Shown in pieces: positions 23,635 through 33,445 of a stretch of DNA of 64,000 nucleotides (positions are counted from its first letter, which is position 1; the number at the start of each line of letters is the position of its first letter). A program made the translations under genes and the position numbers. The notes beneath the pieces are model-generated. The model made no database searches, had not been told where the DNA came from, and saw nothing but the letters and a program-made list of their open reading frames with translations. The stretch is from Acidimicrobiia bacterium (GTDB taxonomy: Bacteria > Actinomycetota > Acidimicrobiia > Spongiisociales > UBA11373): the NCBI GenBank assembly GCA_040902765.1, contig JBBDWO010000026.1, forward strand, positions 1 to 64,000. The letters are read 5' to 3'.

Positions 23635-25233
23635 ATGACCCACACCGTCACCAACCAACCCCCGCCGCTGGATGTCGGCAACGCCTACCAGGCCAATAGG
23701 CCGCTGCGAGATGCGGTCGACCGGTACGGCGCGGGCTGGGCCGACGACGATCTGAGCCGGCTCGGTGTGGTGTCGGCGTCGCCAGAGGCTGCCGAGTGGG
23801 GGCGTATGGCCGAGGCGAACCGGCCGGTGCTACACACCCATGACCGGTACGGGCACCGGATCGATCGGGTGGAGTACCACCCCGCCTATCACGAGTTGAT
23901 GCGCACTGCCGTTGGCCACGGCCTGCACGCGGCACCTTGGGTGGACCCGCAGCGGGGGTCCCACGTGGCCCGAGCGGCCAAGTTCATCGTGTGGACGCCG
24001 GTGGACTACGGCCATTCGTGTCCGATCTCGATGACCCACGCGGTGGTTCCCGCCTTGCGCCACGCCCCCGAGCTGGCCGCCGAGTGGGAACCGCGACTGG
24101 TCGGTCTCGACTACGACCGGACCGACGGGCCTGCCGCAGACAAGACCGGCGCCATCGCCGGGATGGCGATGACCGAGAAGCAGGGCGGTTCCGACGTGCG
24201 GACCAACACGACGACGGCGGTCCCCAACGGCGACGGCTCATATGCCATCACCGGCCACAAGTGGTTCTGCTCGGCACCCATGTCCGACTTATTCCTTACC
24301 CTGGCGCAGGCGCCCGGCGGGCTCACCTGTTTCCTGATGCCGCGGTGGCTGCCCGACGGCACCCGTAACCCGATCCGGGTCATGCGCCTCAAGGACAAGC
24401 TCGGCGACCGATCCAACGCCTCCTCGGAGATCGAGATGGACGGCGTGGTCGGCTGGCGGGTCGGCGATGAGGGCGCCGGGGTCAAGACCATCGTCGAGAT
24501 GGTCAATCGGACCCGTCTGGACTGTGCGCTCGGTGCCGCCGCCCAGATGCGTCACGGGATCGTCGAAGCGGTCCACCATTCCCGCTACCGCGGCGCTTTC
24601 GGCAAGGACCTGGTGGAGCAGCCTCTCATGCGCCGGGTGCTCGCCGACCTCGCCCTCGAGTCGGAAGCGGCAACGGCGGCGGCGATGTGCCTCGCCGATG
24701 CGCTCGACCGCGGCGATCACCTGCTGGCACGGATGCTCACCCCGGTGGTCAAGTACTGGCTGACCAAGCGGACGCCCGGCCACGCCGCCGAGGCGCTGGA
24801 GGTGCTGGGCGGGGCCGGCTACGTGGAGGAGTCGGGGATGCCGAGGCTGTTCCGTCAGTCGCCGGTCAACGGCATCTGGGAGGGGTCGGGCAACGTCATC
24901 TGCCTCGATGTGCTGCGGGTGATGCGATCGGCTCCGGAGGCGGTGGAGGCGTTTTTTGCCGAGGTCGACGCTGCCACCGGTACCAACGCAGCGTTCGATG
25001 TCGCGGCCGCCCGGGCACGCGACGACCTCGTCGGCGTGGACGAGTCGACAGCGCGGCGGTTCGTGGAGCGCGTCGCCATCCTGCTTCAGGCCTCACTGCT
25101 GCTCCGGCACGCGCCCGCGGGAATCGGCGATGCCTTCATCGCGGCGCGAGTCTCCGAACCGGGCCTGGCTTACGGCGCCGCCGCTACCGACGCCCCGACC
25201 GACCTGTTGCTGGACCGGGCGCTGCCGACCTAG
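23635..25233 (+). CDS. aidB: AidB-like acyl-CoA dehydrogenase-fold protein
   Basis: A protein of about 532 residues. The AidB-specific N-terminal region (THTVTNQPPPLDVGNAY) is followed by an acyl-CoA dehydrogenase fold with GMAMTEKQGGSDV, GHKWFCSAPMSD, RLKDKLGDRSNASSE, EVLGGAGYVEESG and VNGIWEGSGNV. These match E. coli AidB closely. AidB binds FAD and DNA and takes part in the adaptive response to alkylation. I chose ATG 23635 because the upstream ATG 23617 lies inside a heptad repeat. No ada/alk neighbours are present. Confidence 0.88.
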   Translation: MTHTVTNQPPPLDVGNAYQANRPLRDAVDRYGAGWADDDLSRLGVVSASPEAAEWGRMAEANRPVLHTHDRYGHRIDRVEYHPAYHELMRTAVGHGLHAAPWVDPQRGSHVARAAKFIVWTPVDYGHSCPISMTHAVVPALRHAPELAAEWEPRLVGLDYDRTDGPAADKTGAIAGMAMTEKQGGSDVRTNTTTAVPNGDGSYAITGHKWFCSAPMSDLFLTLAQAPGGLTCFLMPRWLPDGTRNPIRVMRLKDKLGDRSNASSEIEMDGVVGWRVGDEGAGVKTIVEMVNRTRLDCALGAAAQMRHGIVEAVHHSRYRGAFGKDLVEQPLMRRVLADLALESEAATAAAMCLADALDRGDHLLARMLTPVVKYWLTKRTPGHAAEALEVLGGAGYVEESGMPRLFRQSPVNGIWEGSGNVICLDVLRVMRSAPEAVEAFFAEVDAATGTNAAFDVAAARARDDLVGVDESTARRFVERVAILLQASLLLRHAPAGIGDAFIAARVSEPGLAYGAAATDAPTDLLLDRALPT

Positions 25234-25323
25234 GGGTGCGCGAATAGGCTCGCCCCGGGATCAGGTTTCGGCTTGTGGCAAGCCGAAACCTAATGAAGCC
25301 AGCGACCTATTCGCGCACCCCCC
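25233..25323. other. Nested hairpin element, copy 1 (reverse orientation)
   Basis: The outer stem GGGTGCGCGAATAGG (25234-25248) pairs with 25306-25320. The inner stem GGTTTCGGCTTG (25264-25275) pairs with 25279-25290 across a TGG loop. On the minus strand the internal loops read TCGC...ATTA and TGATCCCGGGGCGAG, matching copies 2 and 3. It lies between convergent aidB and hflX, and a bidirectional terminator is the simplest role. Confidence 0.8.
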
Positions 25324-25366
25324 TAGGCGGTCAGGTCGACGGTGTCGGCCCTGGGGGTCGCCGGCG

Positions 25367-26674
25367 TCACGCCACGAAGGCGGAGAGGCTCTCGGCGTGG
25401 CGGGCTGGGATGCGCGCCTTGATCCGGGTGCCGTCGGGGTCGTGAACCTCGGAGAGGATCTCGCCGACCCGGTGGATCAGGTCGACCACGTCGCCGCGGT
25501 CGAACGGCACCAGGACCTCCATGTCGGTGGCGTTGGCGGACAGCTCAGCGTCGACCGCATCCAGCAGGCGTGGGATTCCGTGGCCGGTCACCGCCGACAC
25601 GGCGATCGCACCCGGCTCCAGCTTCGAGAGCCGCCGCACCGTCACGGGCGCAGCGATGTCGACCTTGTTGAGCACCAGCAGCTCGGAGACGAACCCGGCG
25701 CCGATCTCGGCGAGGGTGTCGCGGACGGCGGCGATCTGGCGCACCGGGTCGTCGGCGGCGGCGTCGGCGACATGGATGAGGAGGTCGGTGTCGACCGCCT
25801 CCTCGAGGGTCGACCGGAACGCCTCGACCAGGGTGTGGGGCAGGTTGCGGACGAACCCGACGGTGTCGGACAGCACCGCCTCACGACCCGTGGGCAGGGC
25901 CAGCTTGCGGACCGTGGCGTCGAGGGTGGAGAACAGGCGGTCTTCGACGAGCACGTCGGAGCCGGTGAGCCGGTTGAGCAGGCTCGACTTGCCGGCGTTG
26001 GTGTACCCGACGAGGGCGATCGACGGGACCCCGGCCAGCACCCGCGACTTGCGCTGTGTCGCCCGCACCTTGACCAGGTGCTCCAGCTCGTCTTCGAGCT
26101 GAGAGATCCGCTTGAGCACCCGCCGGCGGTCGCTCTCCAGCTTGGTCTCGCCGGGGCCGCGGGTGCCGATGCCGGCGCCGAGGCGGCTCATCTCCACGCC
26201 CTTGCCCCGCAGTCGGGGGAGGCGGTACCGGTTCATGGCCAGTTCCACCTGGGCCATGCCGGCCCGGCTGGTGGCGTGCAGGGCGAAGATGTCGAGGATC
26301 AGGGCCACCCGGTCGACGACGTCGACGCCGAGGATCTTCTGCAGGTTGCGCTGCTGGACCGGGGTCAGCTCGCCGTCGACCACCACCAGGTCCAGGTCGA
26401 GCGCCTGGCACACTCCGGCGAGCTCCTCGGCCTTGCCCCGGCCGATGTAGGTGGCGGGGTCTGGCTTGGCCCGCCGCTGCACGGCGGTGTCGACCACGTC
26501 GGACCCGGCGGTGTCGACCAGGCGCTCGAGCTCGTCGAGCGAGGCGTCGACCTCGATCGGACTGCGAGCGTCGTCGGCCAGTGCCACCGCCAGGGCGCGC
26601 TGACGCACGACCCCGAGGTCGGTTACTGAAGCAGTGAGCCGTTGCCGGTCGCGCCCGGCATGGCGGTCGGACAT
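25367..26674 (-). CDS. hflX: Ribosome-associated GTPase HflX
   Basis: A protein of about 435 residues. The HflX N-terminal domain (PATYIGRGKAEELAG, VVDGELTPVQQRNLQ) is followed by the glycine-rich linker (GAGIGTRGPGETKLESDRR) and a G domain with G1 GYTNAGKSS, G3 DTVGF and G4 NKVD. HflX splits stalled or hibernating 70S ribosomes under stress. I chose ATG 26674; an upstream reading to 26737 adds an unlikely Pro-rich leader. It converges on aidB across the nested hairpin element. Confidence 0.92.
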   Translation of the reverse strand: MSDRHAGRDRQRLTASVTDLGVVRQRALAVALADDARSPIEVDASLDELERLVDTAGSDVVDTAVQRRAKPDPATYIGRGKAEELAGVCQALDLDLVVVDGELTPVQQRNLQKILGVDVVDRVALILDIFALHATSRAGMAQVELAMNRYRLPRLRGKGVEMSRLGAGIGTRGPGETKLESDRRRVLKRISQLEDELEHLVKVRATQRKSRVLAGVPSIALVGYTNAGKSSLLNRLTGSDVLVEDRLFSTLDATVRKLALPTGREAVLSDTVGFVRNLPHTLVEAFRSTLEEAVDTDLLIHVADAAADDPVRQIAAVRDTLAEIGAGFVSELLVLNKVDIAAPVTVRRLSKLEPGAIAVSAVTGHGIPRLLDAVDAELSANATDMEVLVPFDRGDVVDLIHRVGEILSEVHDPDGTRIKARIPARHAESLSAFVA

Positions 26675-26726
26675 CTGGGGAAGGATAGGGGCCGTTCTGG
26701 GGGTTGACGCGGGCGGTTCATGGGCG

Positions 26727-26791
26727 GCGATTCGCAATTCGCGATTCGCGGTTCGCCAGGCCCGCGAATTGCGAATAGCGAATGGCGAATT
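26727..26791. repeat. Inverted heptad repeats (GCGATTC / GCGAATT)
   Basis: Four units GCGATTC, GCAATTC, GCGATTC, GCGGTTC (26727-26754), a short spacer, then GCGAATT, GCGAATA, GCGAATG, GCGAATT (26764-26791). The two arms are roughly complementary and can form a hairpin. Confidence 0.75.
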
Positions 26792-26797
26792 GCGGCG

Positions 26798-28585
26798 CTA
26801 CGCGCCTACTGCCTCACCCGTCTGCACATCCCACAGGGTCTTGTAGATGCCGGACCCGGTGATCAGTTCGTCGTGGGTGCCTACCTGGACCACCCGGCCC
26901 TCGTCGAGGACGTAGATGCGGTCGGCGTGGCGGATGGTGCTCAGGCGGTGGGCGATGACCACGGTGGTGCGATCCTCGGCGAGGCGGTTGAGCGACCGCT
27001 GGATGGCGGCCTCGGTCTCGTTGTCCACCGACGAGGTGGCCTCGTCGAGCACCAGCACCGGCGGGTCGACCATCACCGCCCGGGCGATCGAGACCCGCTG
27101 GCGCTGGCCACCCGAGAGCTTCTGACCTCGCTCTCCGACGATGGTGTCGTAGCCGTTGGGGAGGCGGGTGATGAAGTCGTGGGCCTCGGCGATCTCGGCG
27201 GCGTGACGGATCTGGTCGAGCGTGGCGCCCGGGTTGCCGTAGGCGATGTTCTCGGCGACGGTGCCATGGAAAAGGAACACGTCCTGGCTGACCAGGCCCA
27301 TCGCCCGCCGCAGGTCGCGCATCCTCAGGGTCCGCAGGTCGTGGCCGTCGATGGTGATCGATCCCTGCGACGGGTCGTAGAAGCGCATCAGCAGCTTTAC
27401 CACCGTCGTCTTGCCAGCACCGGTGGCGCCGACGAAGGCCGTGGTCCTGCCGGCCTCGATGTCCAGGTCGAGATCCACCAGGGCGGGGGTCGTGCCGGCC
27501 TGGTAGGCGAAGGTGACGTGGTCGAAGCGGATGGCCCCTACGACCGAGTCCCGCGGCAGCGATGTGGTCCCATCGGGGATCGAGGTGGTGGTGTCCAACA
27601 CGTCGAGGATGCGGTTGGTGGACGCCATCGCCCGCTGGTACAGGTCGAAGGTCTCACCGAGCCGGGTCAGCGGCCACAGCAGCCGCTGGGTGAGAAACAC
27701 CATGACGCTGTAGGCGCCGACCTCGAGGCCCCCGTCGAGCGCCCGGAAGCCACCCCAGATGAGGGTGGCGGTGAAGCCGGTGAGCACCACCACCCGGATC
27801 AGCGGCGAGAAGGCGCTGGACAGGCGGATGGCGCTCCGGTTGGCCATTCGGTACTCCTGGCTGGCGGCGGTGATGCGCTCCACTGAGTCGTCCTCGGCGG
27901 TGAACGCCTTGATGGTGGCGATCCCGCCCAGGTGATTGGACAGCTCGGCGTTGACCGCAGCGGCGCGTTCGCGCACCGCGGCGTAGCGGGGTTCCAGCCG
28001 CCGTTGGAACTTGAACGACCCCCACAGGATCGCCGGGATGGGGAGAAAGGCGAGCCAGGCGATCCCGGGCGCCAGGTAGAAGAAGACGACCCCGATGAGC
28101 ACCACGGTGGTCAGCACCTGGAGCAGCTCGTTGGCGCCGCGGTCCAGGAAGCGCTCCAGCTGGTTGACGTCGTCGTTGAGCACCGCCATCAGGTCGCCGG
28201 TGGCGCGGTCCTCGAAGTAGCGGAGCTCCAGGTGGAGGATGTGGCCGTAGGCGTCGACTCGCATCCCGTGCTGCACGGTCTGGGCCAGGTTGCGCCAGGT
28301 GACCCCTTGCAGGTACTCGAACAGGGATTCCAGCGCCCAGATGACGAAGGTGATGATCGCCAGGGCGACGATCTGCGACCGCGGCGTGACGAAGCCGTAG
28401 GACCCGAGTACCGAGTTCTCCCGGCGGACCACGATGTCGACGGCGGCACCGATCAGCATCGGCGGGGCGATGTCGAACGCCTTGTTGAGAACCGACCAGG
28501 TCGAGGCACGGACCACCTGGCCGCGATGCTTGGTGGCGTACCGCCACAGGCGGCCGAGGGGACGGGGGCGATCGGGTTGGGTCAC
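26798..28585 (-). CDS. ABC exporter, fused membrane and ATPase domains
   Basis: A 595-residue half-transporter. A six-TM exporter domain (residues about 1-330, with the coupling segment [18 protein letters not shown]) is followed by an ATPase with Walker [11 protein letters not shown]-loop SQDVFLFH, signature LSGGQRQR, Walker [11 protein letters not shown] and H-loop AHRLS. It resembles MsbA/LmrA-type homodimeric exporters of lipids or drugs; the substrate cannot be read. The start is GTG at 28585. It stands alone between repeat clusters. Confidence 0.9.
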   Translation of the reverse strand: MTQPDRPRPLGRLWRYATKHRGQVVRASTWSVLNKAFDIAPPMLIGAAVDIVVRRENSVLGSYGFVTPRSQIVALAIITFVIWALESLFEYLQGVTWRNLAQTVQHGMRVDAYGHILHLELRYFEDRATGDLMAVLNDDVNQLERFLDRGANELLQVLTTVVLIGVVFFYLAPGIAWLAFLPIPAILWGSFKFQRRLEPRYAAVRERAAAVNAELSNHLGGIATIKAFTAEDDSVERITAASQEYRMANRSAIRLSSAFSPLIRVVVLTGFTATLIWGGFRALDGGLEVGAYSVMVFLTQRLLWPLTRLGETFDLYQRAMASTNRILDVLDTTTSIPDGTTSLPRDSVVGAIRFDHVTFAYQAGTTPALVDLDLDIEAGRTTAFVGATGAGKTTVVKLLMRFYDPSQGSITIDGHDLRTLRMRDLRRAMGLVSQDVFLFHGTVAENIAYGNPGATLDQIRHAAEIAEAHDFITRLPNGYDTIVGERGQKLSGGQRQRVSIARAVMVDPPVLVLDEATSSVDNETEAAIQRSLNRLAEDRTTVVIAHRLSTIRHADRIYVLDEGRVVQVGTHDELITGSGIYKTLWDVQTGEAVGA

Positions 28586-28648
28586 GGGAGAGGAGCGTAG
28601 GCACGTGAAGCTCCACGCTTGGCGCTGAGGTTTGCGGTCTGAGGTCTG

Positions 28649-28716
28649 ACGCTCAACGCTTAACGCTCAACGCCAGAGGTCAGCGTTCTTGCGTTGAGCG
28701 TTGAGCGTTAAGCGTC
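28649..28716. repeat. Palindromic heptad repeat
   Basis: ACGCTCAACGCTTAACGCTC, the spacer CCAGAGGTCAGCGTTCTT, then GCGTTGA twice and GCGTTAA. The preceding bases also contain a worn 7-bp GAGGTCT repeat. Confidence 0.7.
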
Positions 28717-28741
28717 GCCAGCGTCGAGCGTCGTTGACCGT

Positions 28742-29572
28742 CTACCCGAGCAGTTCGGCTATCTCCTCGGAGCTGATCACACCTTCGAAGCGGCCGATGA
28801 CGATTCCGGCGGCGTCGACGACGAACACCCACGGCTCGGTCGGCAGCCCCCACTCGTGGACCGCCGGAACCACCGCCAGGTTGTCGGGGTCGTCGAGGTT
28901 GGTGAACACCTCGACGTGGACGAAGTTCACCTCCGGGTACGACGGCGCCATCGCCTTGAGGTCGTCGAGGGTCGGGCCGCATACGCCGGTGGTGCAGAAC
29001 CGCGGCGTGGAAAAGACGATGACGCTCGGTCGGCCACTGGTCACCGCCTCGGCCACGCTCAACTCGTAGAAACGCGGGTCGGGGTCGTCGTCGGTGGTGA
29101 TGGCCGCGAGCTCGGAGTCGGCGGCGGTGGGGGTGTCCGACTCCGGGGCGGGCTGGCCGAGGCCGACGGTGATCGGCTCGGGGAGGACCGTGACCGGGAA
29201 CTCGGGGAGGGTTCCGCCCCCCTCCGGGATCACCTCGATGAACCAGGTCCCGGCCGTCGGGAAGTCGACGGTGGCCCGGTACAGGCCGGAGTGATCGGGG
29301 ATGGCCCACATGAACGTCGCTGGCAGGGGCTCGGTCGCTTCACCGCCCTCGGGACGGACCCGGACGGTCACCGGGATGTCAGGCGACGAAAGCCGCGCCC
29401 CATCCTGGGCGACAACGGCGACGAGGAGCCGTTCGGTGCCGACGGCGAGGTCACTCGACGCAGAGAGAGCGAAAGCTCCCGCTGGGAACGCATTGGACTC
29501 ATCGCCATCCCCACCACACGCCGCGGCAGTAATGGCGAACGCGAGAACGAAGGTTGCGACACGGCGGGGCAT
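28742..29572 (-). CDS. Lipoprotein with Ig-like and thioredoxin-like domains
   Basis: A 276-residue lipoprotein with lipobox TAAAC (Cys19). A beta-rich domain at residues about 30-125 resembles YtkA-like domains (SGLYRATVDFPTAGTWFIEV). A thioredoxin-like fold follows (PSVIVFSTPRFCTTGVCGP, EPWVFVVDAAGIVIGRFEG). The two cysteines are four residues apart (CTTGVC), not a classical CxxC. Position next to the divergent cytochrome oxidase operon suggests a role in copper or thiol handling during CuA assembly, but this is inference. I chose ATG 29572 at the signal peptide. Confidence 0.75.
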   Translation of the reverse strand: MPRRVATFVLAFAITAAACGGDGDESNAFPAGAFALSASSDLAVGTERLLVAVVAQDGARLSSPDIPVTVRVRPEGGEATEPLPATFMWAIPDHSGLYRATVDFPTAGTWFIEVIPEGGGTLPEFPVTVLPEPITVGLGQPAPESDTPTAADSELAAITTDDDPDPRFYELSVAEAVTSGRPSVIVFSTPRFCTTGVCGPTLDDLKAMAPSYPEVNFVHVEVFTNLDDPDNLAVVPAVHEWGLPTEPWVFVVDAAGIVIGRFEGVISSEEIAELLG

Positions 29573-29621
29573 GGGCGCGAGGGTAGGCAGGATCCAGAGG
29601 GGCGAGGGGCGAGGGGACGAG

Positions 29622-29693
29622 GTAAACGCTACGGAGGCCTCGCGACGCGCTCGCCCTCCCCCTCCGTCTCCTCCCCCTTCGGGGGAGGAGAGT
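29622..29693. repeat. GC-rich dispersed repeat, copy 4
   Basis: CTACGGAGGCCTCGCGACGCG followed by C-rich tracts and the hairpin CTCCCCCTTCGGGGGAG. It matches blocks in copies 1 and 3 and lies between divergent genes, just upstream of the oxidase operon. Confidence 0.6.
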
Positions 29694-29769
29694 GTGCCCA
29701 CGCGCCACTCGCTATCAGCTCACTCGCGGTCTGCGAAGGCCTGCAACGGTTCGGTTACCATCCGGCCCC

Positions 29770-30855
29770 GTGACACGCCGCCGCCGACTGTTGGTGCTCC
29801 TCGTGCTGCTCGTCGGCGTGTCGTTGTTGGCATCCTGTTCTGGTCCGGATCGGACCGAACTCCATGAGGTCGTCGACATCTCGATGCCGCAGAATTCGCT
29901 CGAGCCCGCCGGTCCCGAGGCACGCCGGATCGACGGCCTGTGGCAGCTGGTCTTTTGGATCGCCGTCGGCGTGTTCGTGCTCGTCCAAGGGGCGCTGCTG
30001 TTCGCCTTGTTCCGATTCCGTGAGCGGAAGGGCGAGCGACGGCCGATCAAGCAGCTGCACGGCAACACCAAGTTGGAGATCGGCTGGACGCTGGTGCCGG
30101 CGATGATCCTGGCCGTGATCGCGGTCCCGACCGTGTCGACCATCTTCGAGATGCGGTCACCGCCCGGTGAGGAGGAGAACGTCCTCCACATCGAGGTGAC
30201 CGGCCATCAGTGGTGGTGGGAGTTTCATTACCCGGAGTACGGACTCACCACTGCCGGCGAGATGCACATCCCGGCGGGTCGCCCGGTGTGGCTCACCATG
30301 ACTTCTGCCGACGTGATCCACTCCTTCTGGGTCCCGACCCTCAACGGGAAGCGCGACGTGGTGCCGGGGCGCATGTCGTACCTGCGCATCGAGGCAGATG
30401 AACCGGGTGTGTACCTGGGGCAGTGCGCCGAGTTCTGCGGGCTCGCCCACGCCGACATGCGACAGCGGGTGTTCGCCCACACCGAGGCCGACTTCGAGGC
30501 CTGGGCGGCCGCGCAGGCACAGCCGGCGGACCTGCCCACCGAGGGCCCGGCGCTGGCCGGTTGGGAGACCTTCAAGATCGTGTGCGCCTCCTGTCACGCC
30601 ATCGATGGCACAGAGGTGGTGGCTGAGCTGGCGCCGAACCTGACCCACTTCGCCTCGAGGACGTCGTTTGGAGGCGCCTCCATCAGCAACACCCGTGAGC
30701 ACCTGCGGCAATGGCTGCGGAACCCGTCGTCGCTCAAGCCGATGACCCCCGAGCGCAACGACGTGTCGTCCGGTCGGATCCTGGGGATGCCATCGTTGGG
30801 TCTCACCGAGCAACAGATCGACGAACTCATCGCCTTCCTGGAGGGGTTGGAGTGA
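29770..30855 (+). CDS. ctaC: Cytochrome c oxidase subunit II fused to cytochrome c
   Basis: A 361-residue protein. It has an N-terminal signal with lipobox LASC, two TM helices, the CuA domain (HQWWWEFHYP, VIHSFWVPTLNGK, GQCAEFCGLAHADM with the copper ligands) and a C-terminal cytochrome c domain with haem motif CASCH at residues 272-276 and distal Met in GMPSL. It takes electrons from a c-type donor to CuA of the aa3 oxidase. I chose GTG 29770, just before the basic n-region. The stop overlaps ctaD (GTGA). Confidence 0.93.
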   Translation: MTRRRRLLVLLVLLVGVSLLASCSGPDRTELHEVVDISMPQNSLEPAGPEARRIDGLWQLVFWIAVGVFVLVQGALLFALFRFRERKGERRPIKQLHGNTKLEIGWTLVPAMILAVIAVPTVSTIFEMRSPPGEEENVLHIEVTGHQWWWEFHYPEYGLTTAGEMHIPAGRPVWLTMTSADVIHSFWVPTLNGKRDVVPGRMSYLRIEADEPGVYLGQCAEFCGLAHADMRQRVFAHTEADFEAWAAAQAQPADLPTEGPALAGWETFKIVCASCHAIDGTEVVAELAPNLTHFASRTSFGGASISNTREHLRQWLRNPSSLKPMTPERNDVSSGRILGMPSLGLTEQQIDELIAFLEGLE

Positions 30856-32846
30856 GCGCCACCACGCACGAGGCCAGGGGACTGTGGGCGTGGGTGACCA
30901 CCACCGACCACAAGAGGATCGGCATCCTGTACGGCGGCTCGGCGATGACGTTTTTCATCGTCGGTGGGGTCGAGGCGCTCATCATCCGGCTCCAGCTCGC
31001 CGTCCCCGATGGAGCGGTGGTGTCGGCGGATGCATACAACCAACTGTTCACCATGCACGCCACCACGATGGTGTTCCTGGTGCTGATGCCGGCGGCGGCG
31101 GCGTTCACCAACTACTTCTTGCCGATCCTCATCGGGGCCCGTGACGTCGCCTTCCCCCGGCTCAACGCCCTGTCGTACTGGATCTTCTTCTTCGGCGGGC
31201 TGTTCCTCACCATGTCGTTCTTCCTCGGCGGCGCCCCCGATGGCGGGTGGACCGGGTACGCCCCGCTCGCCCAGCAGGTCACCGAGACGGTCCGGATGGA
31301 CTACTGGGCTCTCGGTCTCCAAATCCTGGGCGTGGCCTCCGTCATGGCGTCGATCAACTTCATCACCACGGTGTTCGTGATGCGGGCGCCTGGTATGAGC
31401 CTCATGCAGATGCCGGTGTTCGCCTGGATGGCGTTCGTGGTGGCGTTCCTGCTGCTGTTCTCGCTGCCGATCGTGGCGGTCGGCCTCTTCCAGGTGTATC
31501 TGGACCGCAACCTGGGGACGCTGTTCTTCGACGCCTTCGGCGGTGGCGACCCGATCCTGTGGCAGCACCTGTTCTGGCTGTTCGGCCACCCCGAGGTCTA
31601 CGTGCTCATCCTGCCCGCCATGGGCATCGTCTCCGAGGTGCTGCCGACGTTCAGCCGCAAGCCGCTGTTCGGCCGGGCGTTCGTGATCTTCTCGGGCATC
31701 GCCATCGGCTTCATGGGCTTTGGCGTGTGGGCTCACCACATGTTCACCGCCGGGCTGGGGCCGGTCGCCGAGGCCACCTTCGCCATCACCACCATGTTCA
31801 TCGCGGTGCCAACCGGGGTGAAGATCTTCAACTGGCTGGGGACGATCTGGGGTGGGTCGATCCGATTCGCCACCCCGATGCTGTTCGCGCTTGGGTTCAT
31901 CGCCATGTTCGTCATCGGCGGGCTCTCCGGCGTCACCCACTCGGTCGTCCCCGCCGACACCCAGCAGCACGACACCTACTACGTGGTCGCCCACTTCCAC
32001 TACGTGCTCTTCGGCGGCGCCGTGTTGGGCCTGTTCGCCGGGCTCTACTACTGGTGGCCCAAGATCACCGGCCGCCTGCTCGACGAACGCCTCGGCAAGT
32101 GGAACTTCTGGGTGATGTTCATCGGGTTCAACATGACCTTCGGCCCCATGCACGTTCTAGGGCTCAACGGCATGCCCCGCCGCACCTACACCTACCCGCG
32201 TGGGCTCGGCTTCGAGTTCTGGAACCTGATGGCCACGGTCGGTGCGTTCCTGATCGCTTTCTCCGTCGCCATCTTCCTGTGGAACGCCATTCGCACCCGC
32301 ACCCGGGGCGAGATCGCCGGTGCCGACCCCTGGGATGGCCGCACCCTCGAATGGGCGACGCCGTCGCCGACACCGGCGTACAACTTCGCCGAGATCCCGC
32401 ATGTGGAGACCGAGGACGCCTGGTGGCACGCCAAGTACACCGAGAACGACGAGGGCCACGCCGTGGCTCGCTCGAACCCACCCGATCCCGAGGCCGAGCC
32501 GACCACCGACATCCACCTGCCATCACCGTCGTACTACCCGGCGCTGGCGGCGTTCGGCCTGTTCCTGATCATGCTCGGCCTGGTGTACCCGCCGCTCGGG
32601 TTGGTCCTGTCAGGCGCCGGCGTCGGCGTCACCCTGTGGGGCCTGTTCGGCTGGTCGTTGGAGCCGCTCACGAAGGAGGAGTTGCCGGTTGCCGGTTCCC
32701 AGTCACCAGCGAGCCCGGATGCGGATGATGGTGAGGACGCCGAGGGCACCGAGGACGACAAGGGCGACGAGGGCGACGAGCAGACTGATGAAGAAGACGC
32801 CGAGAACACTGACGATGGCGATGAGGGTGATGGGGGTGAGTCGTGA
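30852..32846 (+). CDS. ctaD: Cytochrome c oxidase subunit I
   Basis: A 664-residue protein with 12 core TM helices and the haem/copper motifs THDHKR-like TTTDHKRIG, HATTMVF, WLFGHPEVYVLI, THSVVPADTQQHDTYY and VAHFHYVL. After the core come a linker and two further TM segments near residues 560-610. A final acidic low-complexity tail of about 55 residues (Asp/Glu with Gly) follows, which is unusual. It forms the catalytic subunit for O2 reduction and proton pumping. The start is GTG at 30852, overlapping ctaC; the end overlaps ctaE (GTGA). Confidence 0.94.
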   Translation: MSATTHEARGLWAWVTTTDHKRIGILYGGSAMTFFIVGGVEALIIRLQLAVPDGAVVSADAYNQLFTMHATTMVFLVLMPAAAAFTNYFLPILIGARDVAFPRLNALSYWIFFFGGLFLTMSFFLGGAPDGGWTGYAPLAQQVTETVRMDYWALGLQILGVASVMASINFITTVFVMRAPGMSLMQMPVFAWMAFVVAFLLLFSLPIVAVGLFQVYLDRNLGTLFFDAFGGGDPILWQHLFWLFGHPEVYVLILPAMGIVSEVLPTFSRKPLFGRAFVIFSGIAIGFMGFGVWAHHMFTAGLGPVAEATFAITTMFIAVPTGVKIFNWLGTIWGGSIRFATPMLFALGFIAMFVIGGLSGVTHSVVPADTQQHDTYYVVAHFHYVLFGGAVLGLFAGLYYWWPKITGRLLDERLGKWNFWVMFIGFNMTFGPMHVLGLNGMPRRTYTYPRGLGFEFWNLMATVGAFLIAFSVAIFLWNAIRTRTRGEIAGADPWDGRTLEWATPSPTPAYNFAEIPHVETEDAWWHAKYTENDEGHAVARSNPPDPEAEPTTDIHLPSPSYYPALAAFGLFLIMLGLVYPPLGLVLSGAGVGVTLWGLFGWSLEPLTKEELPVAGSQSPASPDADDGEDAEGTEDDKGDEGDEQTDEEDAENTDDGDEGDGGES

Positions 32847-33442
32847 GCGCTGACGCTGCCGTCGCCGAGCACCACGACGGGCATCCCGATCCGGTGCGGA
32901 CCCGCAAGGTCGCCATGTGGGTGTTCCTCGGGTCGGAGTGCCTGTTCTTCGGCACCCTCATCTCTACGTTCCTGCTGTTTCGGACCAGGACCGGCGACGG
33001 TCCCACCGCCGCCGAGATCTTCGACATCCCCTTCACCTCGGCGTCGTCGTTCATCCTGCTGATGAGCTCGTTGACGATGGTGCTCGCCCACCACTCGGCG
33101 GAGCGGTCCGACTGGCGCCGGTCCCGCATCTGGCTGGTGGCGACCGCTCTGCTTGGCACCGTGTTCATCGCCGGGCAGGTGTTCGAGTTCACCGAGTTCG
33201 TTCACAACGGCCTGACCGTCACCACCAGCCCGTTCGGCACCGCCTTCTTCGTCCTCACCAGCTTCCACGGCGCCCACGTCGCCATCGGCGTGATCATGCT
33301 GTTGGGCACCGCCGGTATCTCCTACGCCGGCAGGATGCGCCCCAACGAGGGGATGAACGTCGAAGCGGTGGGTCTGTACTGGCACTTCGTCGACATCGTC
33401 TGGATCGTCATCTTCACCGTCGTCTACCTGCTGCAGGTGTGA
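32843..33442 (+). CDS. ctaE: Cytochrome c oxidase subunit III
   Basis: A 199-residue, five-TM member of the CoxC family (VAMWVFLGSECLFFGTLIST, FFVLTSFHGAHVAIGV, YWHFVDIVWIVIFTVVYLL). It lies in the oxidase operon with 4-bp overlap to ctaD and 3 bp before the subunit IV gene. The shorter five-TM form is usual for actinobacterial aa3 oxidases. The start is GTG at 32843. Confidence 0.93.
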   Translation: MSADAAVAEHHDGHPDPVRTRKVAMWVFLGSECLFFGTLISTFLLFRTRTGDGPTAAEIFDIPFTSASSFILLMSSLTMVLAHHSAERSDWRRSRIWLVATALLGTVFIAGQVFEFTEFVHNGLTVTTSPFGTAFFVLTSFHGAHVAIGVIMLLGTAGISYAGRMRPNEGMNVEAVGLYWHFVDIVWIVIFTVVYLLQV

Positions 33443-33445
33443 GCC

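Noticed and set aside
25371-26629. Long plus-strand frame across hflX
   Set aside because: It is an antisense reading of HflX, whose G motifs are intact on the minus strand.
30594-32153. Very long open frame antisense to ctaD
   Set aside because: It is Glu/His/Gly-rich shadow translation of a GC-rich gene; ctaD on the other strand has full family motifs.
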